From contig BOKF01000025.1 of assembly GCA_016860845.1 (NCBI GenBank), forward strand, positions 1 to 64,000: a stretch of 64,000 nucleotides of DNA, in the 5' to 3' direction. Positions 11,298-20,200 of the stretch are shown here, piece after piece. The notes under the pieces were generated by a model. It saw only the letters and a program-made list of their open reading frames with translations, did not search any database and was not told the DNA's origin. Position 1 is the first letter of the stretch. Each line of letters opens with the position of its first letter. Source of the stretch: Chloroflexota bacterium. Lineage in GTDB: Bacteria > Chloroflexota > Anaerolineae > 4572-78 > J111. A program made the translations under genes and the position numbers.

Positions 11298-11429
11298 AGG
11301 ACTTTCGCTTGTCATTCTGAACGGAGCGAAGCGGAGTGAAGAATCCCTCAGATATTCGACTGCAAGCCAATGCTCTAGGGATTTTTCGCTCCCTCCGGTC
11401 GCTCAAAATGACATACAAGCGAAAGTCCT
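11298..11429. mobile_element. 132-bp MITE-like element with 15-bp perfect terminal inverted repeats
   Basis: AGGACTTTCGCTTGT (11298-11312) and ACAAGCGAAAGTCCT (11415-11429) are perfect terminal inverted repeats. The interior reads CATTCTGAACGGAGCGAAGC at the left and GGTCGCTCAAAATGAC at the right. A second copy in opposite orientation lies at 51747-51881. It carries no gene. Together with the orphan Shine-Dalgarno it fills the 329-bp gap between the aldolase and the binding-protein gene. Confidence 0.75.
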
Positions 11430-11519
11430 AAAACAATAAGTCGCTGATATTCTATTGTTGGATCCCAATCTTTTGCCAAAGGAGGTTTAGATACAAGATG
11501 GGATTTGAAACCAATTCAT

Positions 11520-12302
11520 TTAACCCTTGAGTTGGCGCACTGCCTCACCGACTGTGCCATTCTCGTGGATAATATGCCGGAGCGCCCCAAGCACAGCCTG
11601 GGGTTGCCCGCTTTGCCAGATGTAACGGCCAAAGACCACCCCAGCCGCCCCGGCAGCCATCGCTCCGGCCACTTGTTGCAACATTTCTTGATCGGTATCC
11701 ACTTTGGGGCCGCCGGCAATCAACACCGGAACCGGGCAGTTAGCCACAACCTGGCGAAAACCCTCCGGCGTGCCGGTGTAGTAACTTTTCACAAAGTCAG
11801 CGCCGTGCTCAAAGCCCAGGCGCGCCGCCGCAGCCATCGCTTCGGGGGATTTGGCATCCGGGATGCGCGGGCTGGGGCAAGGCAGGGCCTCAACCATCAA
11901 CGGCAATTTGGCCCGCAGACATTCAACCGCTATTTTTGAGACAAGCCGGTATGTTTCCAATTCAACCGGAATGCCGACAAAGGCCATCAAAATGACGCCA
12001 TCCACACCGAGATAAAGGGCGTCTTCAATGGTATGCAGCAGGCTCCATTCGGTATAGGCCAGCCAATCCTGGTTGTACAGACTCGGGCCGCCATCTAACC
12101 TCAAAACAGTGGGGATACGGCCAATGAGCTTGTCGCGATAGCGCTTAATGACCCCAAAGGTGGTCATTATGCCGTCAGCGCCGCCGGCAATCACATCGTC
12201 AATGACTTTGCCCGGATCTTCCAGGCCCTCAATAAAACCGTGGGTGCGGGCGTGATCCATCGCGACGATGACAGCTTTGTTATCAGGTGCTAGTAAAGAC
12301 AT
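11520..12302 (-). CDS. Class I (DhnA/LsrF-type) aldolase
   Basis: 260 residues from the ATG at 12302 (GGAG upstream). The frame stays open for 37 codons further but that part is not family-like. The DhnA-type TIM barrel shows [13 protein letters not shown] at the first strands, the Schiff-base Lys in [16 protein letters not shown], and the phosphate-binding VLIAGGPK and GAAGVVFGR. Relatives include class I fructose-bisphosphate aldolase and LsrF. It is the first gene of the operon whose later genes encode a sugar ABC importer and FGGY kinases, so it probably cleaves the phosphorylated sugar. The true substrate is unknown. LacI-type operators lie 64-87 bp upstream of the start. Confidence 0.85.
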   Translation of the reverse strand: MSLLAPDNKAVIVAMDHARTHGFIEGLEDPGKVIDDVIAGGADGIMTTFGVIKRYRDKLIGRIPTVLRLDGGPSLYNQDWLAYTEWSLLHTIEDALYLGVDGVILMAFVGIPVELETYRLVSKIAVECLRAKLPLMVEALPCPSPRIPDAKSPEAMAAAARLGFEHGADFVKSYYTGTPEGFRQVVANCPVPVLIAGGPKVDTDQEMLQQVAGAMAAGAAGVVFGRYIWQSGQPQAVLGALRHIIHENGTVGEAVRQLKG

Positions 12303-12365
12303 GTTTGCTCCATAAGTTAGGTTCTGGAAGAGGGATATTTGAAGAACGATTTGTATTAAAATTAG

Positions 12366-12389
12366 GCAACCGGTTACGCAACCGGTTGC
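12366..12389. promoter_or_regulatory. Two tandem LacI/GalR-family operators
   Basis: GCAACCGGTTAC (12366-12377) and GCAACCGGTTGC (12378-12389) abut. The second is a perfect 12-bp palindrome with the central CG characteristic of LacI-family sites. They lie between the likely promoter and the aldolase start, so a repressor would block the sugar operon. The repressor gene is not in the window. Confidence 0.65.
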
Positions 12390-12403
12390 TTCTACAAATG
12401 CCA

Positions 12404-12432
12404 AGAGTAACACAAAAATAAGGGCTTGTCAA
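12404..12432 (-). promoter_or_regulatory. Probable promoter of the sugar operon
   Basis: Minus strand: TTGACA at 12432-12427, 17-bp spacer, TACTCT at 12409-12404. The -35 is consensus and the -10 is weak. The two LacI-type operators would fall just downstream of the start site. Confidence 0.4.
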
Positions 12433-12466
12433 ATGGTTAGGAATATTAAATTTTTGCCCATTCTTA

Positions 12467-12495
12467 TTGACACTCTAGAACGTTTGTGCTATAAT
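12467..12495 (+). promoter_or_regulatory. Consensus sigma-70 promoter of recA
   Basis: TTGACA (12467-12472), a spacer of exactly 17 bp, and TATAAT (12490-12495). Both hexamers are perfect consensus, as expected for a gene held down by a repressor. Confidence 0.85.
12477..12490. promoter_or_regulatory. Imperfect LexA box inside the recA -35/-10 spacer
   Basis: AGAACGTTTGTGCT deviates by one base from AGAAC-N4-GTTCT. It lies between the promoter hexamers, where a bound LexA would exclude RNA polymerase. Confidence 0.45.
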
Positions 12496-12510
12496 GGACA
12501 CATTCCCAAC

Positions 12511-12524
12511 AGAACAAAGGTTCT
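12511..12524. promoter_or_regulatory. Perfect Gram-positive-type SOS box upstream of recA
   Basis: AGAACAAAGGTTCT is a perfect AGAAC-N4-GTTCT palindrome, 16 bp after the -10. This box type is established for Firmicutes and was also described for the Chloroflexota genus Dehalococcoides. LexA bound here would overlap the start of transcription. Confidence 0.75.
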
Positions 12525-12554
12525 ATATTATCTTATTTTAATGGAGGACAAACT

Positions 12555-13619
12555 GTGGTAGCCAAGGTTAAAGAAAATGAAGGTAAAGTAAAAGCATTGG
12601 AGGCCGCCTTGGGTGATTTGCGCAAGCGCTTTGGCGATGGAGCAGTCATGCGCCTGGGGGAGCGAAATGAATTAAATATTGAAACAATTCCAACCGGCTG
12701 TCTATCGCTTGATATTGCGCTAGGCGTGGGAGGTGTGCCTCGGGGCCGGGTCATCGAGATTTACGGACCGGAGAGTTCGGGGAAAACAACGCTGTGCCAG
12801 CACATCATTGCCGAAGCCCAAAAGATGGGTGGTGTCTGCGCCTTTGTGGACGTAGAGCATGCTCTTGATCCCAGTTATGCAGAAAAGTGTGGGGTAAATA
12901 TTGATGACCTGTATGTGTCGCAGCCTGATACCGGCGAGCAGGCCCTGGAAATTACCGAGGCCCTGGTCCGTTCCGGGGCAGTAGATGTGGTCGTAGTTGA
13001 TAGTGTGGCGGCCCTGGTCCCACGGGCCGAAATTGAAGGTGAAATGGGCGACTCGCATATGGGGTTACAGGCTCGCCTTATGAGCCAGGCATTACGCAAA
13101 CTCGCCGGCATTGTTAAACAAAGTAACTGCTCCCTGATTTTTACCAACCAACTTCGCCAAAAAATCGGGGTCATGTTTGGCAACCCTGAAACCACCACCG
13201 GGGGCATGGCGCTGCGTTTTTATGCCTCGGTACGGATTGATATCCGGCGCACGGAGGCAATCAAAGACAGCGGCGATGTGATTGGTAATCGCACCAAGGT
13301 GACCATCAAAAAGAACAAAGTGGCTCCGCCCTTCCGCACCTGTGAATTTGATATTATGTATAATCAGGGCATTTCGAAAGCAGGGGATATATTAGACATC
13401 GCGACAGAGGAAAATATCGTCGAAAAACGGGGCGCCTTTTACTCTTACGGTGAACATCGCCTGGCTCAGGGCCGGGAAAATGCTAAAACTTATCTGGAGG
13501 CTAATCCCCAACTCATGTTCGCTATCGAAAACCGGGTCCGCGAGGCGAAGGGGCTACCTTTGCTCGACTCCCCGGCTTTTGCCGAGGCGTTGGAGGAACT
13601 GCCGGATATGCTACTGTAA
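12555..13619 (+). CDS. recA: Recombinase RecA
   Basis: 354 residues, the usual RecA length. The start is GTG at 12555 with GGAGG eight bases upstream. The Walker A is [10 protein letters not shown] (about residues 71-80), the Walker B is [12 protein letters not shown], loop L1 follows at [16 protein letters not shown], and the L2 region is [20 protein letters not shown]. It polymerises on single-stranded DNA for strand exchange and triggers LexA self-cleavage. Transcription starts from a consensus promoter with one perfect and one near SOS box and ends at an intrinsic terminator at 13698, so it appears monocistronic and DNA-damage inducible. Confidence 0.98.
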   Translation: MVAKVKENEGKVKALEAALGDLRKRFGDGAVMRLGERNELNIETIPTGCLSLDIALGVGGVPRGRVIEIYGPESSGKTTLCQHIIAEAQKMGGVCAFVDVEHALDPSYAEKCGVNIDDLYVSQPDTGEQALEITEALVRSGAVDVVVVDSVAALVPRAEIEGEMGDSHMGLQARLMSQALRKLAGIVKQSNCSLIFTNQLRQKIGVMFGNPETTTGGMALRFYASVRIDIRRTEAIKDSGDVIGNRTKVTIKKNKVAPPFRTCEFDIMYNQGISKAGDILDIATEENIVEKRGAFYSYGEHRLAQGRENAKTYLEANPQLMFAIENRVREAKGLPLLDSPAFAEALEELPDMLL

Positions 13620-13697
13620 GAATTAAAAATCATTGGAGAGTCTACGGCAAGCTTTGGTCCCAGCCGGGCTAAATTCGTTCAGATGTAAAATTAAAGG

Positions 13698-13732
13698 AGC
13701 GCAACAATTGATGTTGCGCTTCTTTCTTGTTT
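13698..13732 (+). terminator. Intrinsic terminator of recA
   Basis: AGCGCAACA (13698-13706), 5-nt loop, TGTTGCGCT (13712-13720), then the T-rich TCTTTCTTGTTT. Confidence 0.8.
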
Positions 13733-13769
13733 AAAGTGGCAAGCGATTAAAGTCAATACTTCCGTAAAG

Positions 13770-13804
13770 ATTCAAACAAGATTCAAACTTCTGCATGGTA
13801 TGAT
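13770..13804 (+). promoter_or_regulatory. Activator-type promoter with an 11-bp-period direct repeat
   Basis: ATTCAAAC occurs at 13770-13777 and 13781-13788 (period 11). It is followed after exactly 10 bp by a -10-like TATGAT (13799-13804). This spacing is the known arrangement of PhoB/OmpR-family boxes that replace the -35. It would drive the 14055-15604 pair through a leader of about 240 nt in which I see no other clear signal. Confidence 0.4.
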
Positions 13805-14054
13805 GCTTTTTAAGAGAATAGTTTAAAGTTTCATCCTCGAAAAGCGAGATAGTCCGCGTTTTCTAACTTTTTTCATATTTTTTTCCTATTAATTTCTTAG
13901 TGTTTTGCTATTAAATGGGGATAACTGTGAACATCACTATCAGAATCCTGGGGAATTCGCCACAATTTTCATCTCCACAGTTATCAAAGCCCAGTCCCAA
14001 TTCTTGCCACGCCTTACAATCCATTCTATTGTTCATCGCTCATATAGAAAGGCT

Positions 14055-14936
14055 ATGAAAAGTTTACGACTCTGGATAACGCTGCTAATTCTTTGGCTGA
14101 TATTTTTCTTTAATATCGAACGCATTAATTCGCCCATCAATATTCGGTCTTACACTTACGTCTTTGTGGCCATCGTCGTTGCGCTGACGCTCGTATTGCC
14201 GAAATTACAACGACTCCCTTTTCTAATTTTGCTGGTTATGCCCGTCCCTATTTTCCTGGTTTTCAGAGCGTCTATGGAGCGAGGCCACTGGTATGATAAT
14301 CTTTTAACCGGTTACGCGCTGCCACTCACTGTAACCCAAGTGAGTGCTATTTTATTAACAGGCTTACTTGCCCGGCAAATCCATTATGGGCTACGAGAGT
14401 TTGAGGATGTCATCGCCAATATTACTTTTGGCTATATCGGCAGGCTGCCCAAACCCTTTTCCGAAGGCCAGGGGGCTATTTACCGGGAAGTCAAGCGAGC
14501 GCGTCGTTTTCATCGCCCCTTAGCCATAGTTGCACTTAAAGTTAACGAAGCTGATATACAAATTGTCTTACCAAAAATGGTTAAGGAAGTGCAACAGGCG
14601 ATGATGAAACAGTACGTGTTTGCGGGTATTGCTCGCCTCCTTAATGAGAACAAGCACGATTTCGATACCATTGCCTTACGAGACAATAACTTTATTTTAG
14701 TGCTACCGGAAATTAGCGGCGAAGAAGCCGACCAGATTGCACATAAGTTGGCAGATGTAGTTAAGGAAAAATTGAAAGTAAAATTACAGGTTGGTACCGC
14801 TAATTTCCCCCAAGAAGCCATGACTTTTGAGAGTTTGGTAGAATTAGCCCTGGAAAATGCTCAACAACAACCTGTTGGAACTTATACGACTTCCAAACAA
14901 GTTGCGACCTCAAATTTAGGAGATATAAGGTTATGA
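14055..14936 (+). CDS. Membrane protein with degenerate GGDEF-like C-terminal domain
   Basis: 293 residues from the ATG at 14055 (GAAAGG upstream). The frame is open for 50 further codons that look non-coding. Four hydrophobic segments fill about residues 4-125, then a linker (about 130-160) leads to a roughly 120-residue cytoplasmic domain. Its core, LRDNNFILVLPEISGEEADQ, aligns with the GGDEF signature and the strand after it, but the motif itself reads RDNNF. Diguanylate cyclase activity is therefore unlikely, and a nucleotide-sensing or scaffold role is inferred. Its stop overlaps the next start by 4 bp (ATGA), so it is translationally coupled to a priming sugar transferase and may control polysaccharide synthesis. 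Confidence 0.6.
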   Translation: MKSLRLWITLLILWLIFFFNIERINSPINIRSYTYVFVAIVVALTLVLPKLQRLPFLILLVMPVPIFLVFRASMERGHWYDNLLTGYALPLTVTQVSAILLTGLLARQIHYGLREFEDVIANITFGYIGRLPKPFSEGQGAIYREVKRARRFHRPLAIVALKVNEADIQIVLPKMVKEVQQAMMKQYVFAGIARLLNENKHDFDTIALRDNNFILVLPEISGEEADQIAHKLADVVKEKLKVKLQVGTANFPQEAMTFESLVELALENAQQQPVGTYTTSKQVATSNLGDIRL

Positions 14937-15604
14937 GTTGGACGGTACTAGAGCGGCCCGGCGTAAAACTTTATAAACCGTATTATCGAACTATCAAGCG
15001 AGTTGCAGAAGTAATTTTGTGTTTGGCCTTGATCCCGGTTATAGTGCCTATTGCCTTTCTTATTGCCATTGCCATTCGGCTTGACTCCCCAGGCCCAATT
15101 TTCTTTGTCCAGGAACGGGTAGGCAAAGGTGGTCGCATCTTCAAAATGATCAAATTTCGCACGATGCACCATAACCTTAATAAAGAGGCCCATCAACGGT
15201 TTATGAAAGCCTTTGTCAATGGAATGGGGAAGAATAAAGAAGAAACGAAAGTGTTTAAACCTTTCAGTTCAAACGAGGTTACCTTTGTTGGCCGTATCCT
15301 GCGCAAAACCAGTTTAGATGAGTTACCTCAGTTGATTAATGTTCTGAGAGGAGAGATGAGTTTTATTGGTCCTCGCCCTAATGTTCTGTGGGAAGTGGAA
15401 GAGTATCATGGCTGGCATAAAGAACGGTTAGAAGTTCTGCCTGGTATCACCGGGCTGGCTCAGGTTCGGGGTCGAAGCTGCATCACCTTCGATGAGATTG
15501 TCGAATACGATATCGAATATGTTGAAAAGCAAAGCGTCAAGCTGGACCTCCAGATTATATGGTGGACCATCACTTCCGTCGTGTTTGGTAAAGGCGCACA
15601 CTAA
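14933..15604 (+). CDS. Priming sugar-phosphate transferase (bacterial sugar transferase family)
   Basis: 223 residues. One N-terminal membrane hairpin (VILCLALIPVIVPIAFLIAI) leads to the polyprenyl-phosphate hexose-1-phosphate transferase core: DSPGPIFFVQERVG, FKMIKFRTM, the catalytic Asp-Glu in TSLDELPQLINVL, and GEMSFIGPRPN. The length fits the minimal PglC/WcaJ-C type. These enzymes transfer a sugar-1-phosphate from a UDP-sugar to undecaprenyl phosphate, the first step of capsule or exopolysaccharide building. It overlaps the GGDEF-like membrane protein by 4 bp and is followed by a strong terminator, so the pair is an operon. Confidence 0.9.
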   Translation: MSWTVLERPGVKLYKPYYRTIKRVAEVILCLALIPVIVPIAFLIAIAIRLDSPGPIFFVQERVGKGGRIFKMIKFRTMHHNLNKEAHQRFMKAFVNGMGKNKEETKVFKPFSSNEVTFVGRILRKTSLDELPQLINVLRGEMSFIGPRPNVLWEVEEYHGWHKERLEVLPGITGLAQVRGRSCITFDEIVEYDIEYVEKQSVKLDLQIIWWTITSVVFGKGAH

Positions 15605-15659
15605 ACCCTGGTCACGGGTCAACTAAAACTTTTGGGCCAACAACCCCTAAAGATCTTAT

Positions 15660-15693
15660 AGAAGTGCAGAGCAAGCTCTGCACTTCTATTTTT
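15660..15693 (+). terminator. Intrinsic terminator after the sugar transferase
   Basis: AGAAGTGCAGAGC (15660-15672), AA loop, GCTCTGCACTTCT (15675-15687), then ATTTTT. It has a perfect 13-bp stem. Confidence 0.8.
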
Positions 15694-15707
15694 GGAGCAA
15701 CACAGCT

Positions 15708-16325
15708 ATGAGTTTTTACGTTCATCCCAGCGCCGAGGTATCGGCTGAAGCAGTAATTGGCGCGGGCACGCGCATCTGGCATCAAGCTCAGGTTCGCCAG
15801 GGAGCACGGATTGGCAGCGAGTGTATTATCGGCAAAGGCGTCTATATTGATTTTGACGTGGTGATAGGCAACCGCTGTAAATTGCAGAACGGGGTCTATG
15901 TTTACCACGGAGCTACGCTTGAGGATGGCGTCTTTCTAGGGCCGGGTGTCATGCTGCTCAACGACAAGAATCCCCGGGCGATCAACCCCGATGGTGCTCT
16001 CAAATCTGATGCGGATTGGCAGGTTAGTCCAACCCATATTGGTTATGGGGCCGGCGTTGGCGGTGGGGCAGTTATCTTGCCCGGCGTCAGCGTTGGCAAA
16101 TGGGCGATCATCGGCTCCGGCGCCGTTGTTACCCGCAGTATTCCCAATTATGGATTGGCCTACGGCAACCCCGCTCGTTTGACCGGTTTTGTCTGCCCCT
16201 GCGGGCAGCGGCTATTACCACCGGCAGCCACCCAACCGGACGATCAGGAAAACATCAAACTGGTGTGCTCCCACTGCCAGCATGAGGTGACAATTCCCGA
16301 GACGGTCTTCCACCAGGCCAGGTAG
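15708..16325 (+). CDS. Left-handed beta-helix acyltransferase with C-terminal zinc-ribbon-like tail
   Basis: 205 residues. Hexapeptide repeats (for example AVIGAGTRI, GARIGSEC, VVIGNRC and ILPGVSVGKWAIIGSGAVV) form a left-handed beta helix from about residue 10 to 150. The catalytic-type YHGA and the GPGVMLLND segment resemble WbpD-like UDP-sugar amine N-acetyltransferases. After NYGLAYGNPAR comes an unusual C-terminal extension with CPCG and CSHC, which looks like a small zinc ribbon. It probably acetylates a nucleotide sugar for surface glycan synthesis, in keeping with the adjacent priming transferase, though a terminator separates the two. Confidence 0.82.
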   Translation: MSFYVHPSAEVSAEAVIGAGTRIWHQAQVRQGARIGSECIIGKGVYIDFDVVIGNRCKLQNGVYVYHGATLEDGVFLGPGVMLLNDKNPRAINPDGALKSDADWQVSPTHIGYGAGVGGGAVILPGVSVGKWAIIGSGAVVTRSIPNYGLAYGNPARLTGFVCPCGQRLLPPAATQPDDQENIKLVCSHCQHEVTIPETVFHQAR

Positions 16326-16409
16326 CGCTTTAACAAAATCCAAAATTCTCCAGTTGACGCTTCCTTGGGCCTGGCGTACAATAGCCAGCCGAAGGAAGGA
16401 TTTCCGGCT

Positions 16410-17204
16410 ATGTCCACTCCACTACGGCGTGACACTACGCCCATTATCACCTTAACCACCGATTTCGGCCAAAAAGATGGTTACGTTGGCGCAATGCAGG
16501 GAGTTATTTTGAGCATTTGCCCTGCTGTTATGCTCGCCGCCATCTCACACGACATTCCTCCCCAAGATATAAGGGCAGCAGCTTTTGTGTTATACCAGGC
16601 TTTTAGTTATTATCCCGCCCATACCATCCACTGTGTTGTCGTGGACCCCGGCGTGGGCAGTAACCGGCGAGCCGTTGCTATCCGAACCAGCCATGGTATG
16701 TTTGTCGGCCCGGATAATGGCGTTTTCAGTCTCATCCTGACCGCAGAACCGGTGAACGTCCTGGAAGCAGTCACGCTGACCAACACGGATTATCAATTAC
16801 CCCGGGTCAGTGCTACATTTCATGGCCGCGATATATTTGCTCCCACGGCAGCCCATCTGGCTAATGGTGTACCTTTAAGTCAATTCGGCCCGCGGGCGAT
16901 CAATCTGGTTCGGCTGGATCTTGGAACCCCGAAAGATGAGTGCCGGGTCATCCATATTGATCACTTCGGCAACTTGATTCTGAGTTTAACCCGCCAGGAT
17001 GTGATTGACCCCGAGCAGGTCACTTTCACCGTTGGCCAGCGGGTCATCACCTCGCTGAGCGCCACCTTTGCCGATGTGGAGGAAGGTCAATTATTGGCCT
17101 ACACCGGCAGCAGCCGCGACCACGTTGAAATTGCCATCCGTAATGGCAATGCGGCGCAAGCTTTGGGGCTAAAAGTTGGAGATTTGATCTGGATTAAGCA
17201 GTAA
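16410..17204 (+). CDS. SAM hydroxide adenosyltransferase (DUF62, SAM hydrolase)
   Basis: 264 residues from the ATG at 16410 with AGGAAGGA upstream. The TTG 15 codons earlier is rejected. Family motifs are TLTTDFGQKDGYVGAMQG at the N terminus (with the conserved Asp), VDPGVGSNRRAVAI, GPDNGVFS, TFHGRDIFAP and HIDHFGNL. DUF62 enzymes hydrolyse S-adenosylmethionine to adenosine and methionine, or halogenate it in the fluorinase branch. The fluorinase-specific insert is not evident. It converges with the large STAND NTPase, with only 3 bp between the stops, and that point is the left edge of the AT-rich island. Confidence 0.9.
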   Translation: MSTPLRRDTTPIITLTTDFGQKDGYVGAMQGVILSICPAVMLAAISHDIPPQDIRAAAFVLYQAFSYYPAHTIHCVVVDPGVGSNRRAVAIRTSHGMFVGPDNGVFSLILTAEPVNVLEAVTLTNTDYQLPRVSATFHGRDIFAPTAAHLANGVPLSQFGPRAINLVRLDLGTPKDECRVIHIDHFGNLILSLTRQDVIDPEQVTFTVGQRVITSLSATFADVEEGQLLAYTGSSRDHVEIAIRNGNAAQALGLKVGDLIWIKQ

Positions 17205-17207
17205 ATG

Positions 17208-20200
17208 TCATTTTTCAAATTCTCTGAGCTTTGATACCAAGATTTCCAGTACTTGGGACTGATAATTTTTTTGTATCTCCTTATCAGGTATTACCAAAAC
17301 ATTTCTCAGACCAGTGACAAACTGCTCTTTGATTTGGTTCCTTAGATTTTTTTCGATTAATTCTACTACCCTCTCAACTAGTTGATCGAGTTTGAAAGAA
17401 TTATACGAGTAGGCTGATTCAAAAGCACTTGCAAAGCTTTGTATAGCAGCATTCAAATCATTCTTCCTTAGCAATATTTGTCCCTGTAACATATTAAGGT
17501 CAGATATTACATCAAAATGTTTATATTGTTCAGCAATTTTCAACCCTAGTTCGATCTTATCCACGGCAGCATTTTCGTTACCTCGCGAAAGATGAAGCCG
17601 AGCAAGGTAAGCGCATGATAGACTGTAATAATAATTGAATTTATTCTTTTGGCTTAGACTCATAGCCTGTGTGTAGTAATCAAAAGCTAGCTCAAACCTT
17701 CCTTCTAACTGATATATTTGAGCTAAATTTATAAGGGTATTAGCAACATAGGCAGAGTTTGGGCCAAGACTATGTAGCTCTTTCAGTGCCTCTTGACCTA
17801 CTGTAATAGCTCTACTGTAATCTTGGTCTAAAATAGCAATCAACAAGGCCTGTTCTGCTAAAGTCCAATTTAAGCCCAACTTATGACTCTGTTGGGTATA
17901 AACACTGATTGCACCCCTATAAAATGTGTTAGCCTCAGAGTAACGCCCCTGTGATCGTAATAAATTCCCTTTGTCCAAGTTAATCACAGCTACAACGTGA
18001 TGTATACCAGCCTGTCTAGCTAACTCAAGAGCTTGGTCAAGATATGCATGAGCTTCTTCCCACTTACCACTTAGATGTAAATACGTACCATAATTTCTAT
18101 ATGCTCTTGAAAGTTGGTAAGGGTTGTCCATCTGTTCCGCCAAATCAACACAACTCTTACTGTACCTTCGAGTTTCTGCCCAATTGCCTTGATTGCGATA
18201 ATCAACGACAATTTGTATTGCAGTTGCAATTTCGGACTCCCTATCATTTAACTGTCTATACAACTCTAAACTTTCCTTTAGTATCTCTAATGATTTGGCC
18301 TGATCAACTAAGCGTAAATTACGTCCTAACCATTGGAGACATAATGCCACCGAGTCTATATCTCCTAACGATTTGTAGAAATTTAAACTGGCTTCATAGC
18401 AAGCTATTGAGTTATTAATTTGTCCGATCCGATAATAAATAGAACCCAGAACTTGGCCTGCGAAAGCCACTAATTGCTTTTTTTCATTTCCTGATCCTTG
18501 CTTATTTTCTATTAAATTGGTTAAAGATGTTATCCATTTATTCCAATCTCGATCTTCTACGTCATAATACAATGCTAAAAATGCTCGGGCGCACAAAATC
18601 CAACCTTGGCTAATCCAGTTCTTTAACCTGAGCTGAGATAGCTCATCTACGAGTCTGCGTCCAAAATCACTTTGAAACCGCTCTGTCTTGCTAAATAGTT
18701 CTCGAAACAGCTTTATCCCTTCAACCTCGTTACTTTGAATCGCATGGACAATAATTTCAATTGTAGCTTCCTGCCAATCACCTTGTTGAGAAGCCAATCG
18801 TTGCTTAAAGTATTCTGTAGCTCTTTTATGATAGAGTGAGAATTTATCTGGATTCCTTTCTTTAAGCTCTTGAGCAAAAAATTCTTGAAAGTTCTGATGA
18901 ACTATTCTTTTGTAATCGCTCCTAGTCTGAATAAACGAATGACAACATAACTTAAAGTAGGCTTCATCACTGATTTCTTCTCCGATTACAAACGAGAGGA
19001 TTGATTGGTCGAAATATCGTAAAACGCTAGCACAACTTACGAGTTGTCTTGTTTGTTCATTAGCAATATGATTAATGACCATTTTAACAAAGGTGGAATA
19101 ATTTTCTGGTGACTCAATTTTGTCTATGGAAGCAGACATATTTGACCCACGCGCCTCAGAAAGTGCTGCAAGAACCCAAGGAAGACCATGAGACCGGGCC
19201 ACAATTCGATTAACCAACTCGGCCTCAGTAACACCTTTCCGCTCTAAAAAATCTTTCCCTTCTTTTTCAGTAAAAGGACCTAATACTATAGTTTCTGTTA
19301 TATTTTTCCATTTATCCCAAGTCGGACCAAGTCTGTCACGGCTAGAAATAATAAGTAAAATTTTTGTACTTAACTTATTCTCTACCAAATTTGTTTTTAT
19401 CCAATTCACAAAACCTGGAGCACGTTCAACACCATCGAAAGCTAAGATAATTGGCGATGTATCCGAAGCTTTATTTAGTTCCTGTATCCAGAGATCAACT
19501 AATCCACCTTTCTCCGCCCACTGTAGGAACGTTAAATCCTCATTGCTCAGATTTAATCTGATGAATTTAGAAGGCGCTTGATAGTTACCAATACTGAAAT
19601 TGTCCTCGTGACTTACTACTTCTGCATCAATTCCTGAATAAAGATTTAAGACCCGAATTTCTTTATATCTATTCAAAGCACGCTGTAACTCTGAAAACTC
19701 AAAGAATTGAGCCAGTTGTCGAACACTATGTTCGATTATTTTAGGAATACTTAATTGAACATCCATTTCAATGAGTACTATTGGTTGACCAGCATCTCGA
19801 GAAGATTGTCGGAATTTTCTAAGCAAAGAACTTTTTCCGATCCCACCAGGGCCAACCAAGTTAACGATTAGCGATCGTTTGGCTAGACTAAGTACTGTTT
19901 GGGACAGAATTTCTAATTCTCGTGTGCGGTTCGTAAAATTGGCTACATCCCATTCATCGAGGAAGTCTTCATAACTGCGTGATCCCTGAATAGAATCAAT
20001 GGTTATTTGAGATCGTCGGGCTATTCGAGGTTTTTTAGCATAATAGGGTTGGTGTTCTTTGAACCTAGCTGGATTGTATTTTCTAGCTAGTGTGAGGAGA
20101 GTTTCAAATTGTAATGTTCGATTAGCATACTCTATGAGTCGGTCAACAATTTCTGCTTTGCCAGTATTCATGGCCAATTGTTCATAAACAGGTCTGAATT

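Noticed and set aside
11475..11530. AAAGGAGGT plus ATG on the plus strand after the aldolase stop
   Set aside because: The frame ends after 10 codons ([10 protein letters not shown]) and the spacing to the ATG is too long. No leader-peptide logic is visible.
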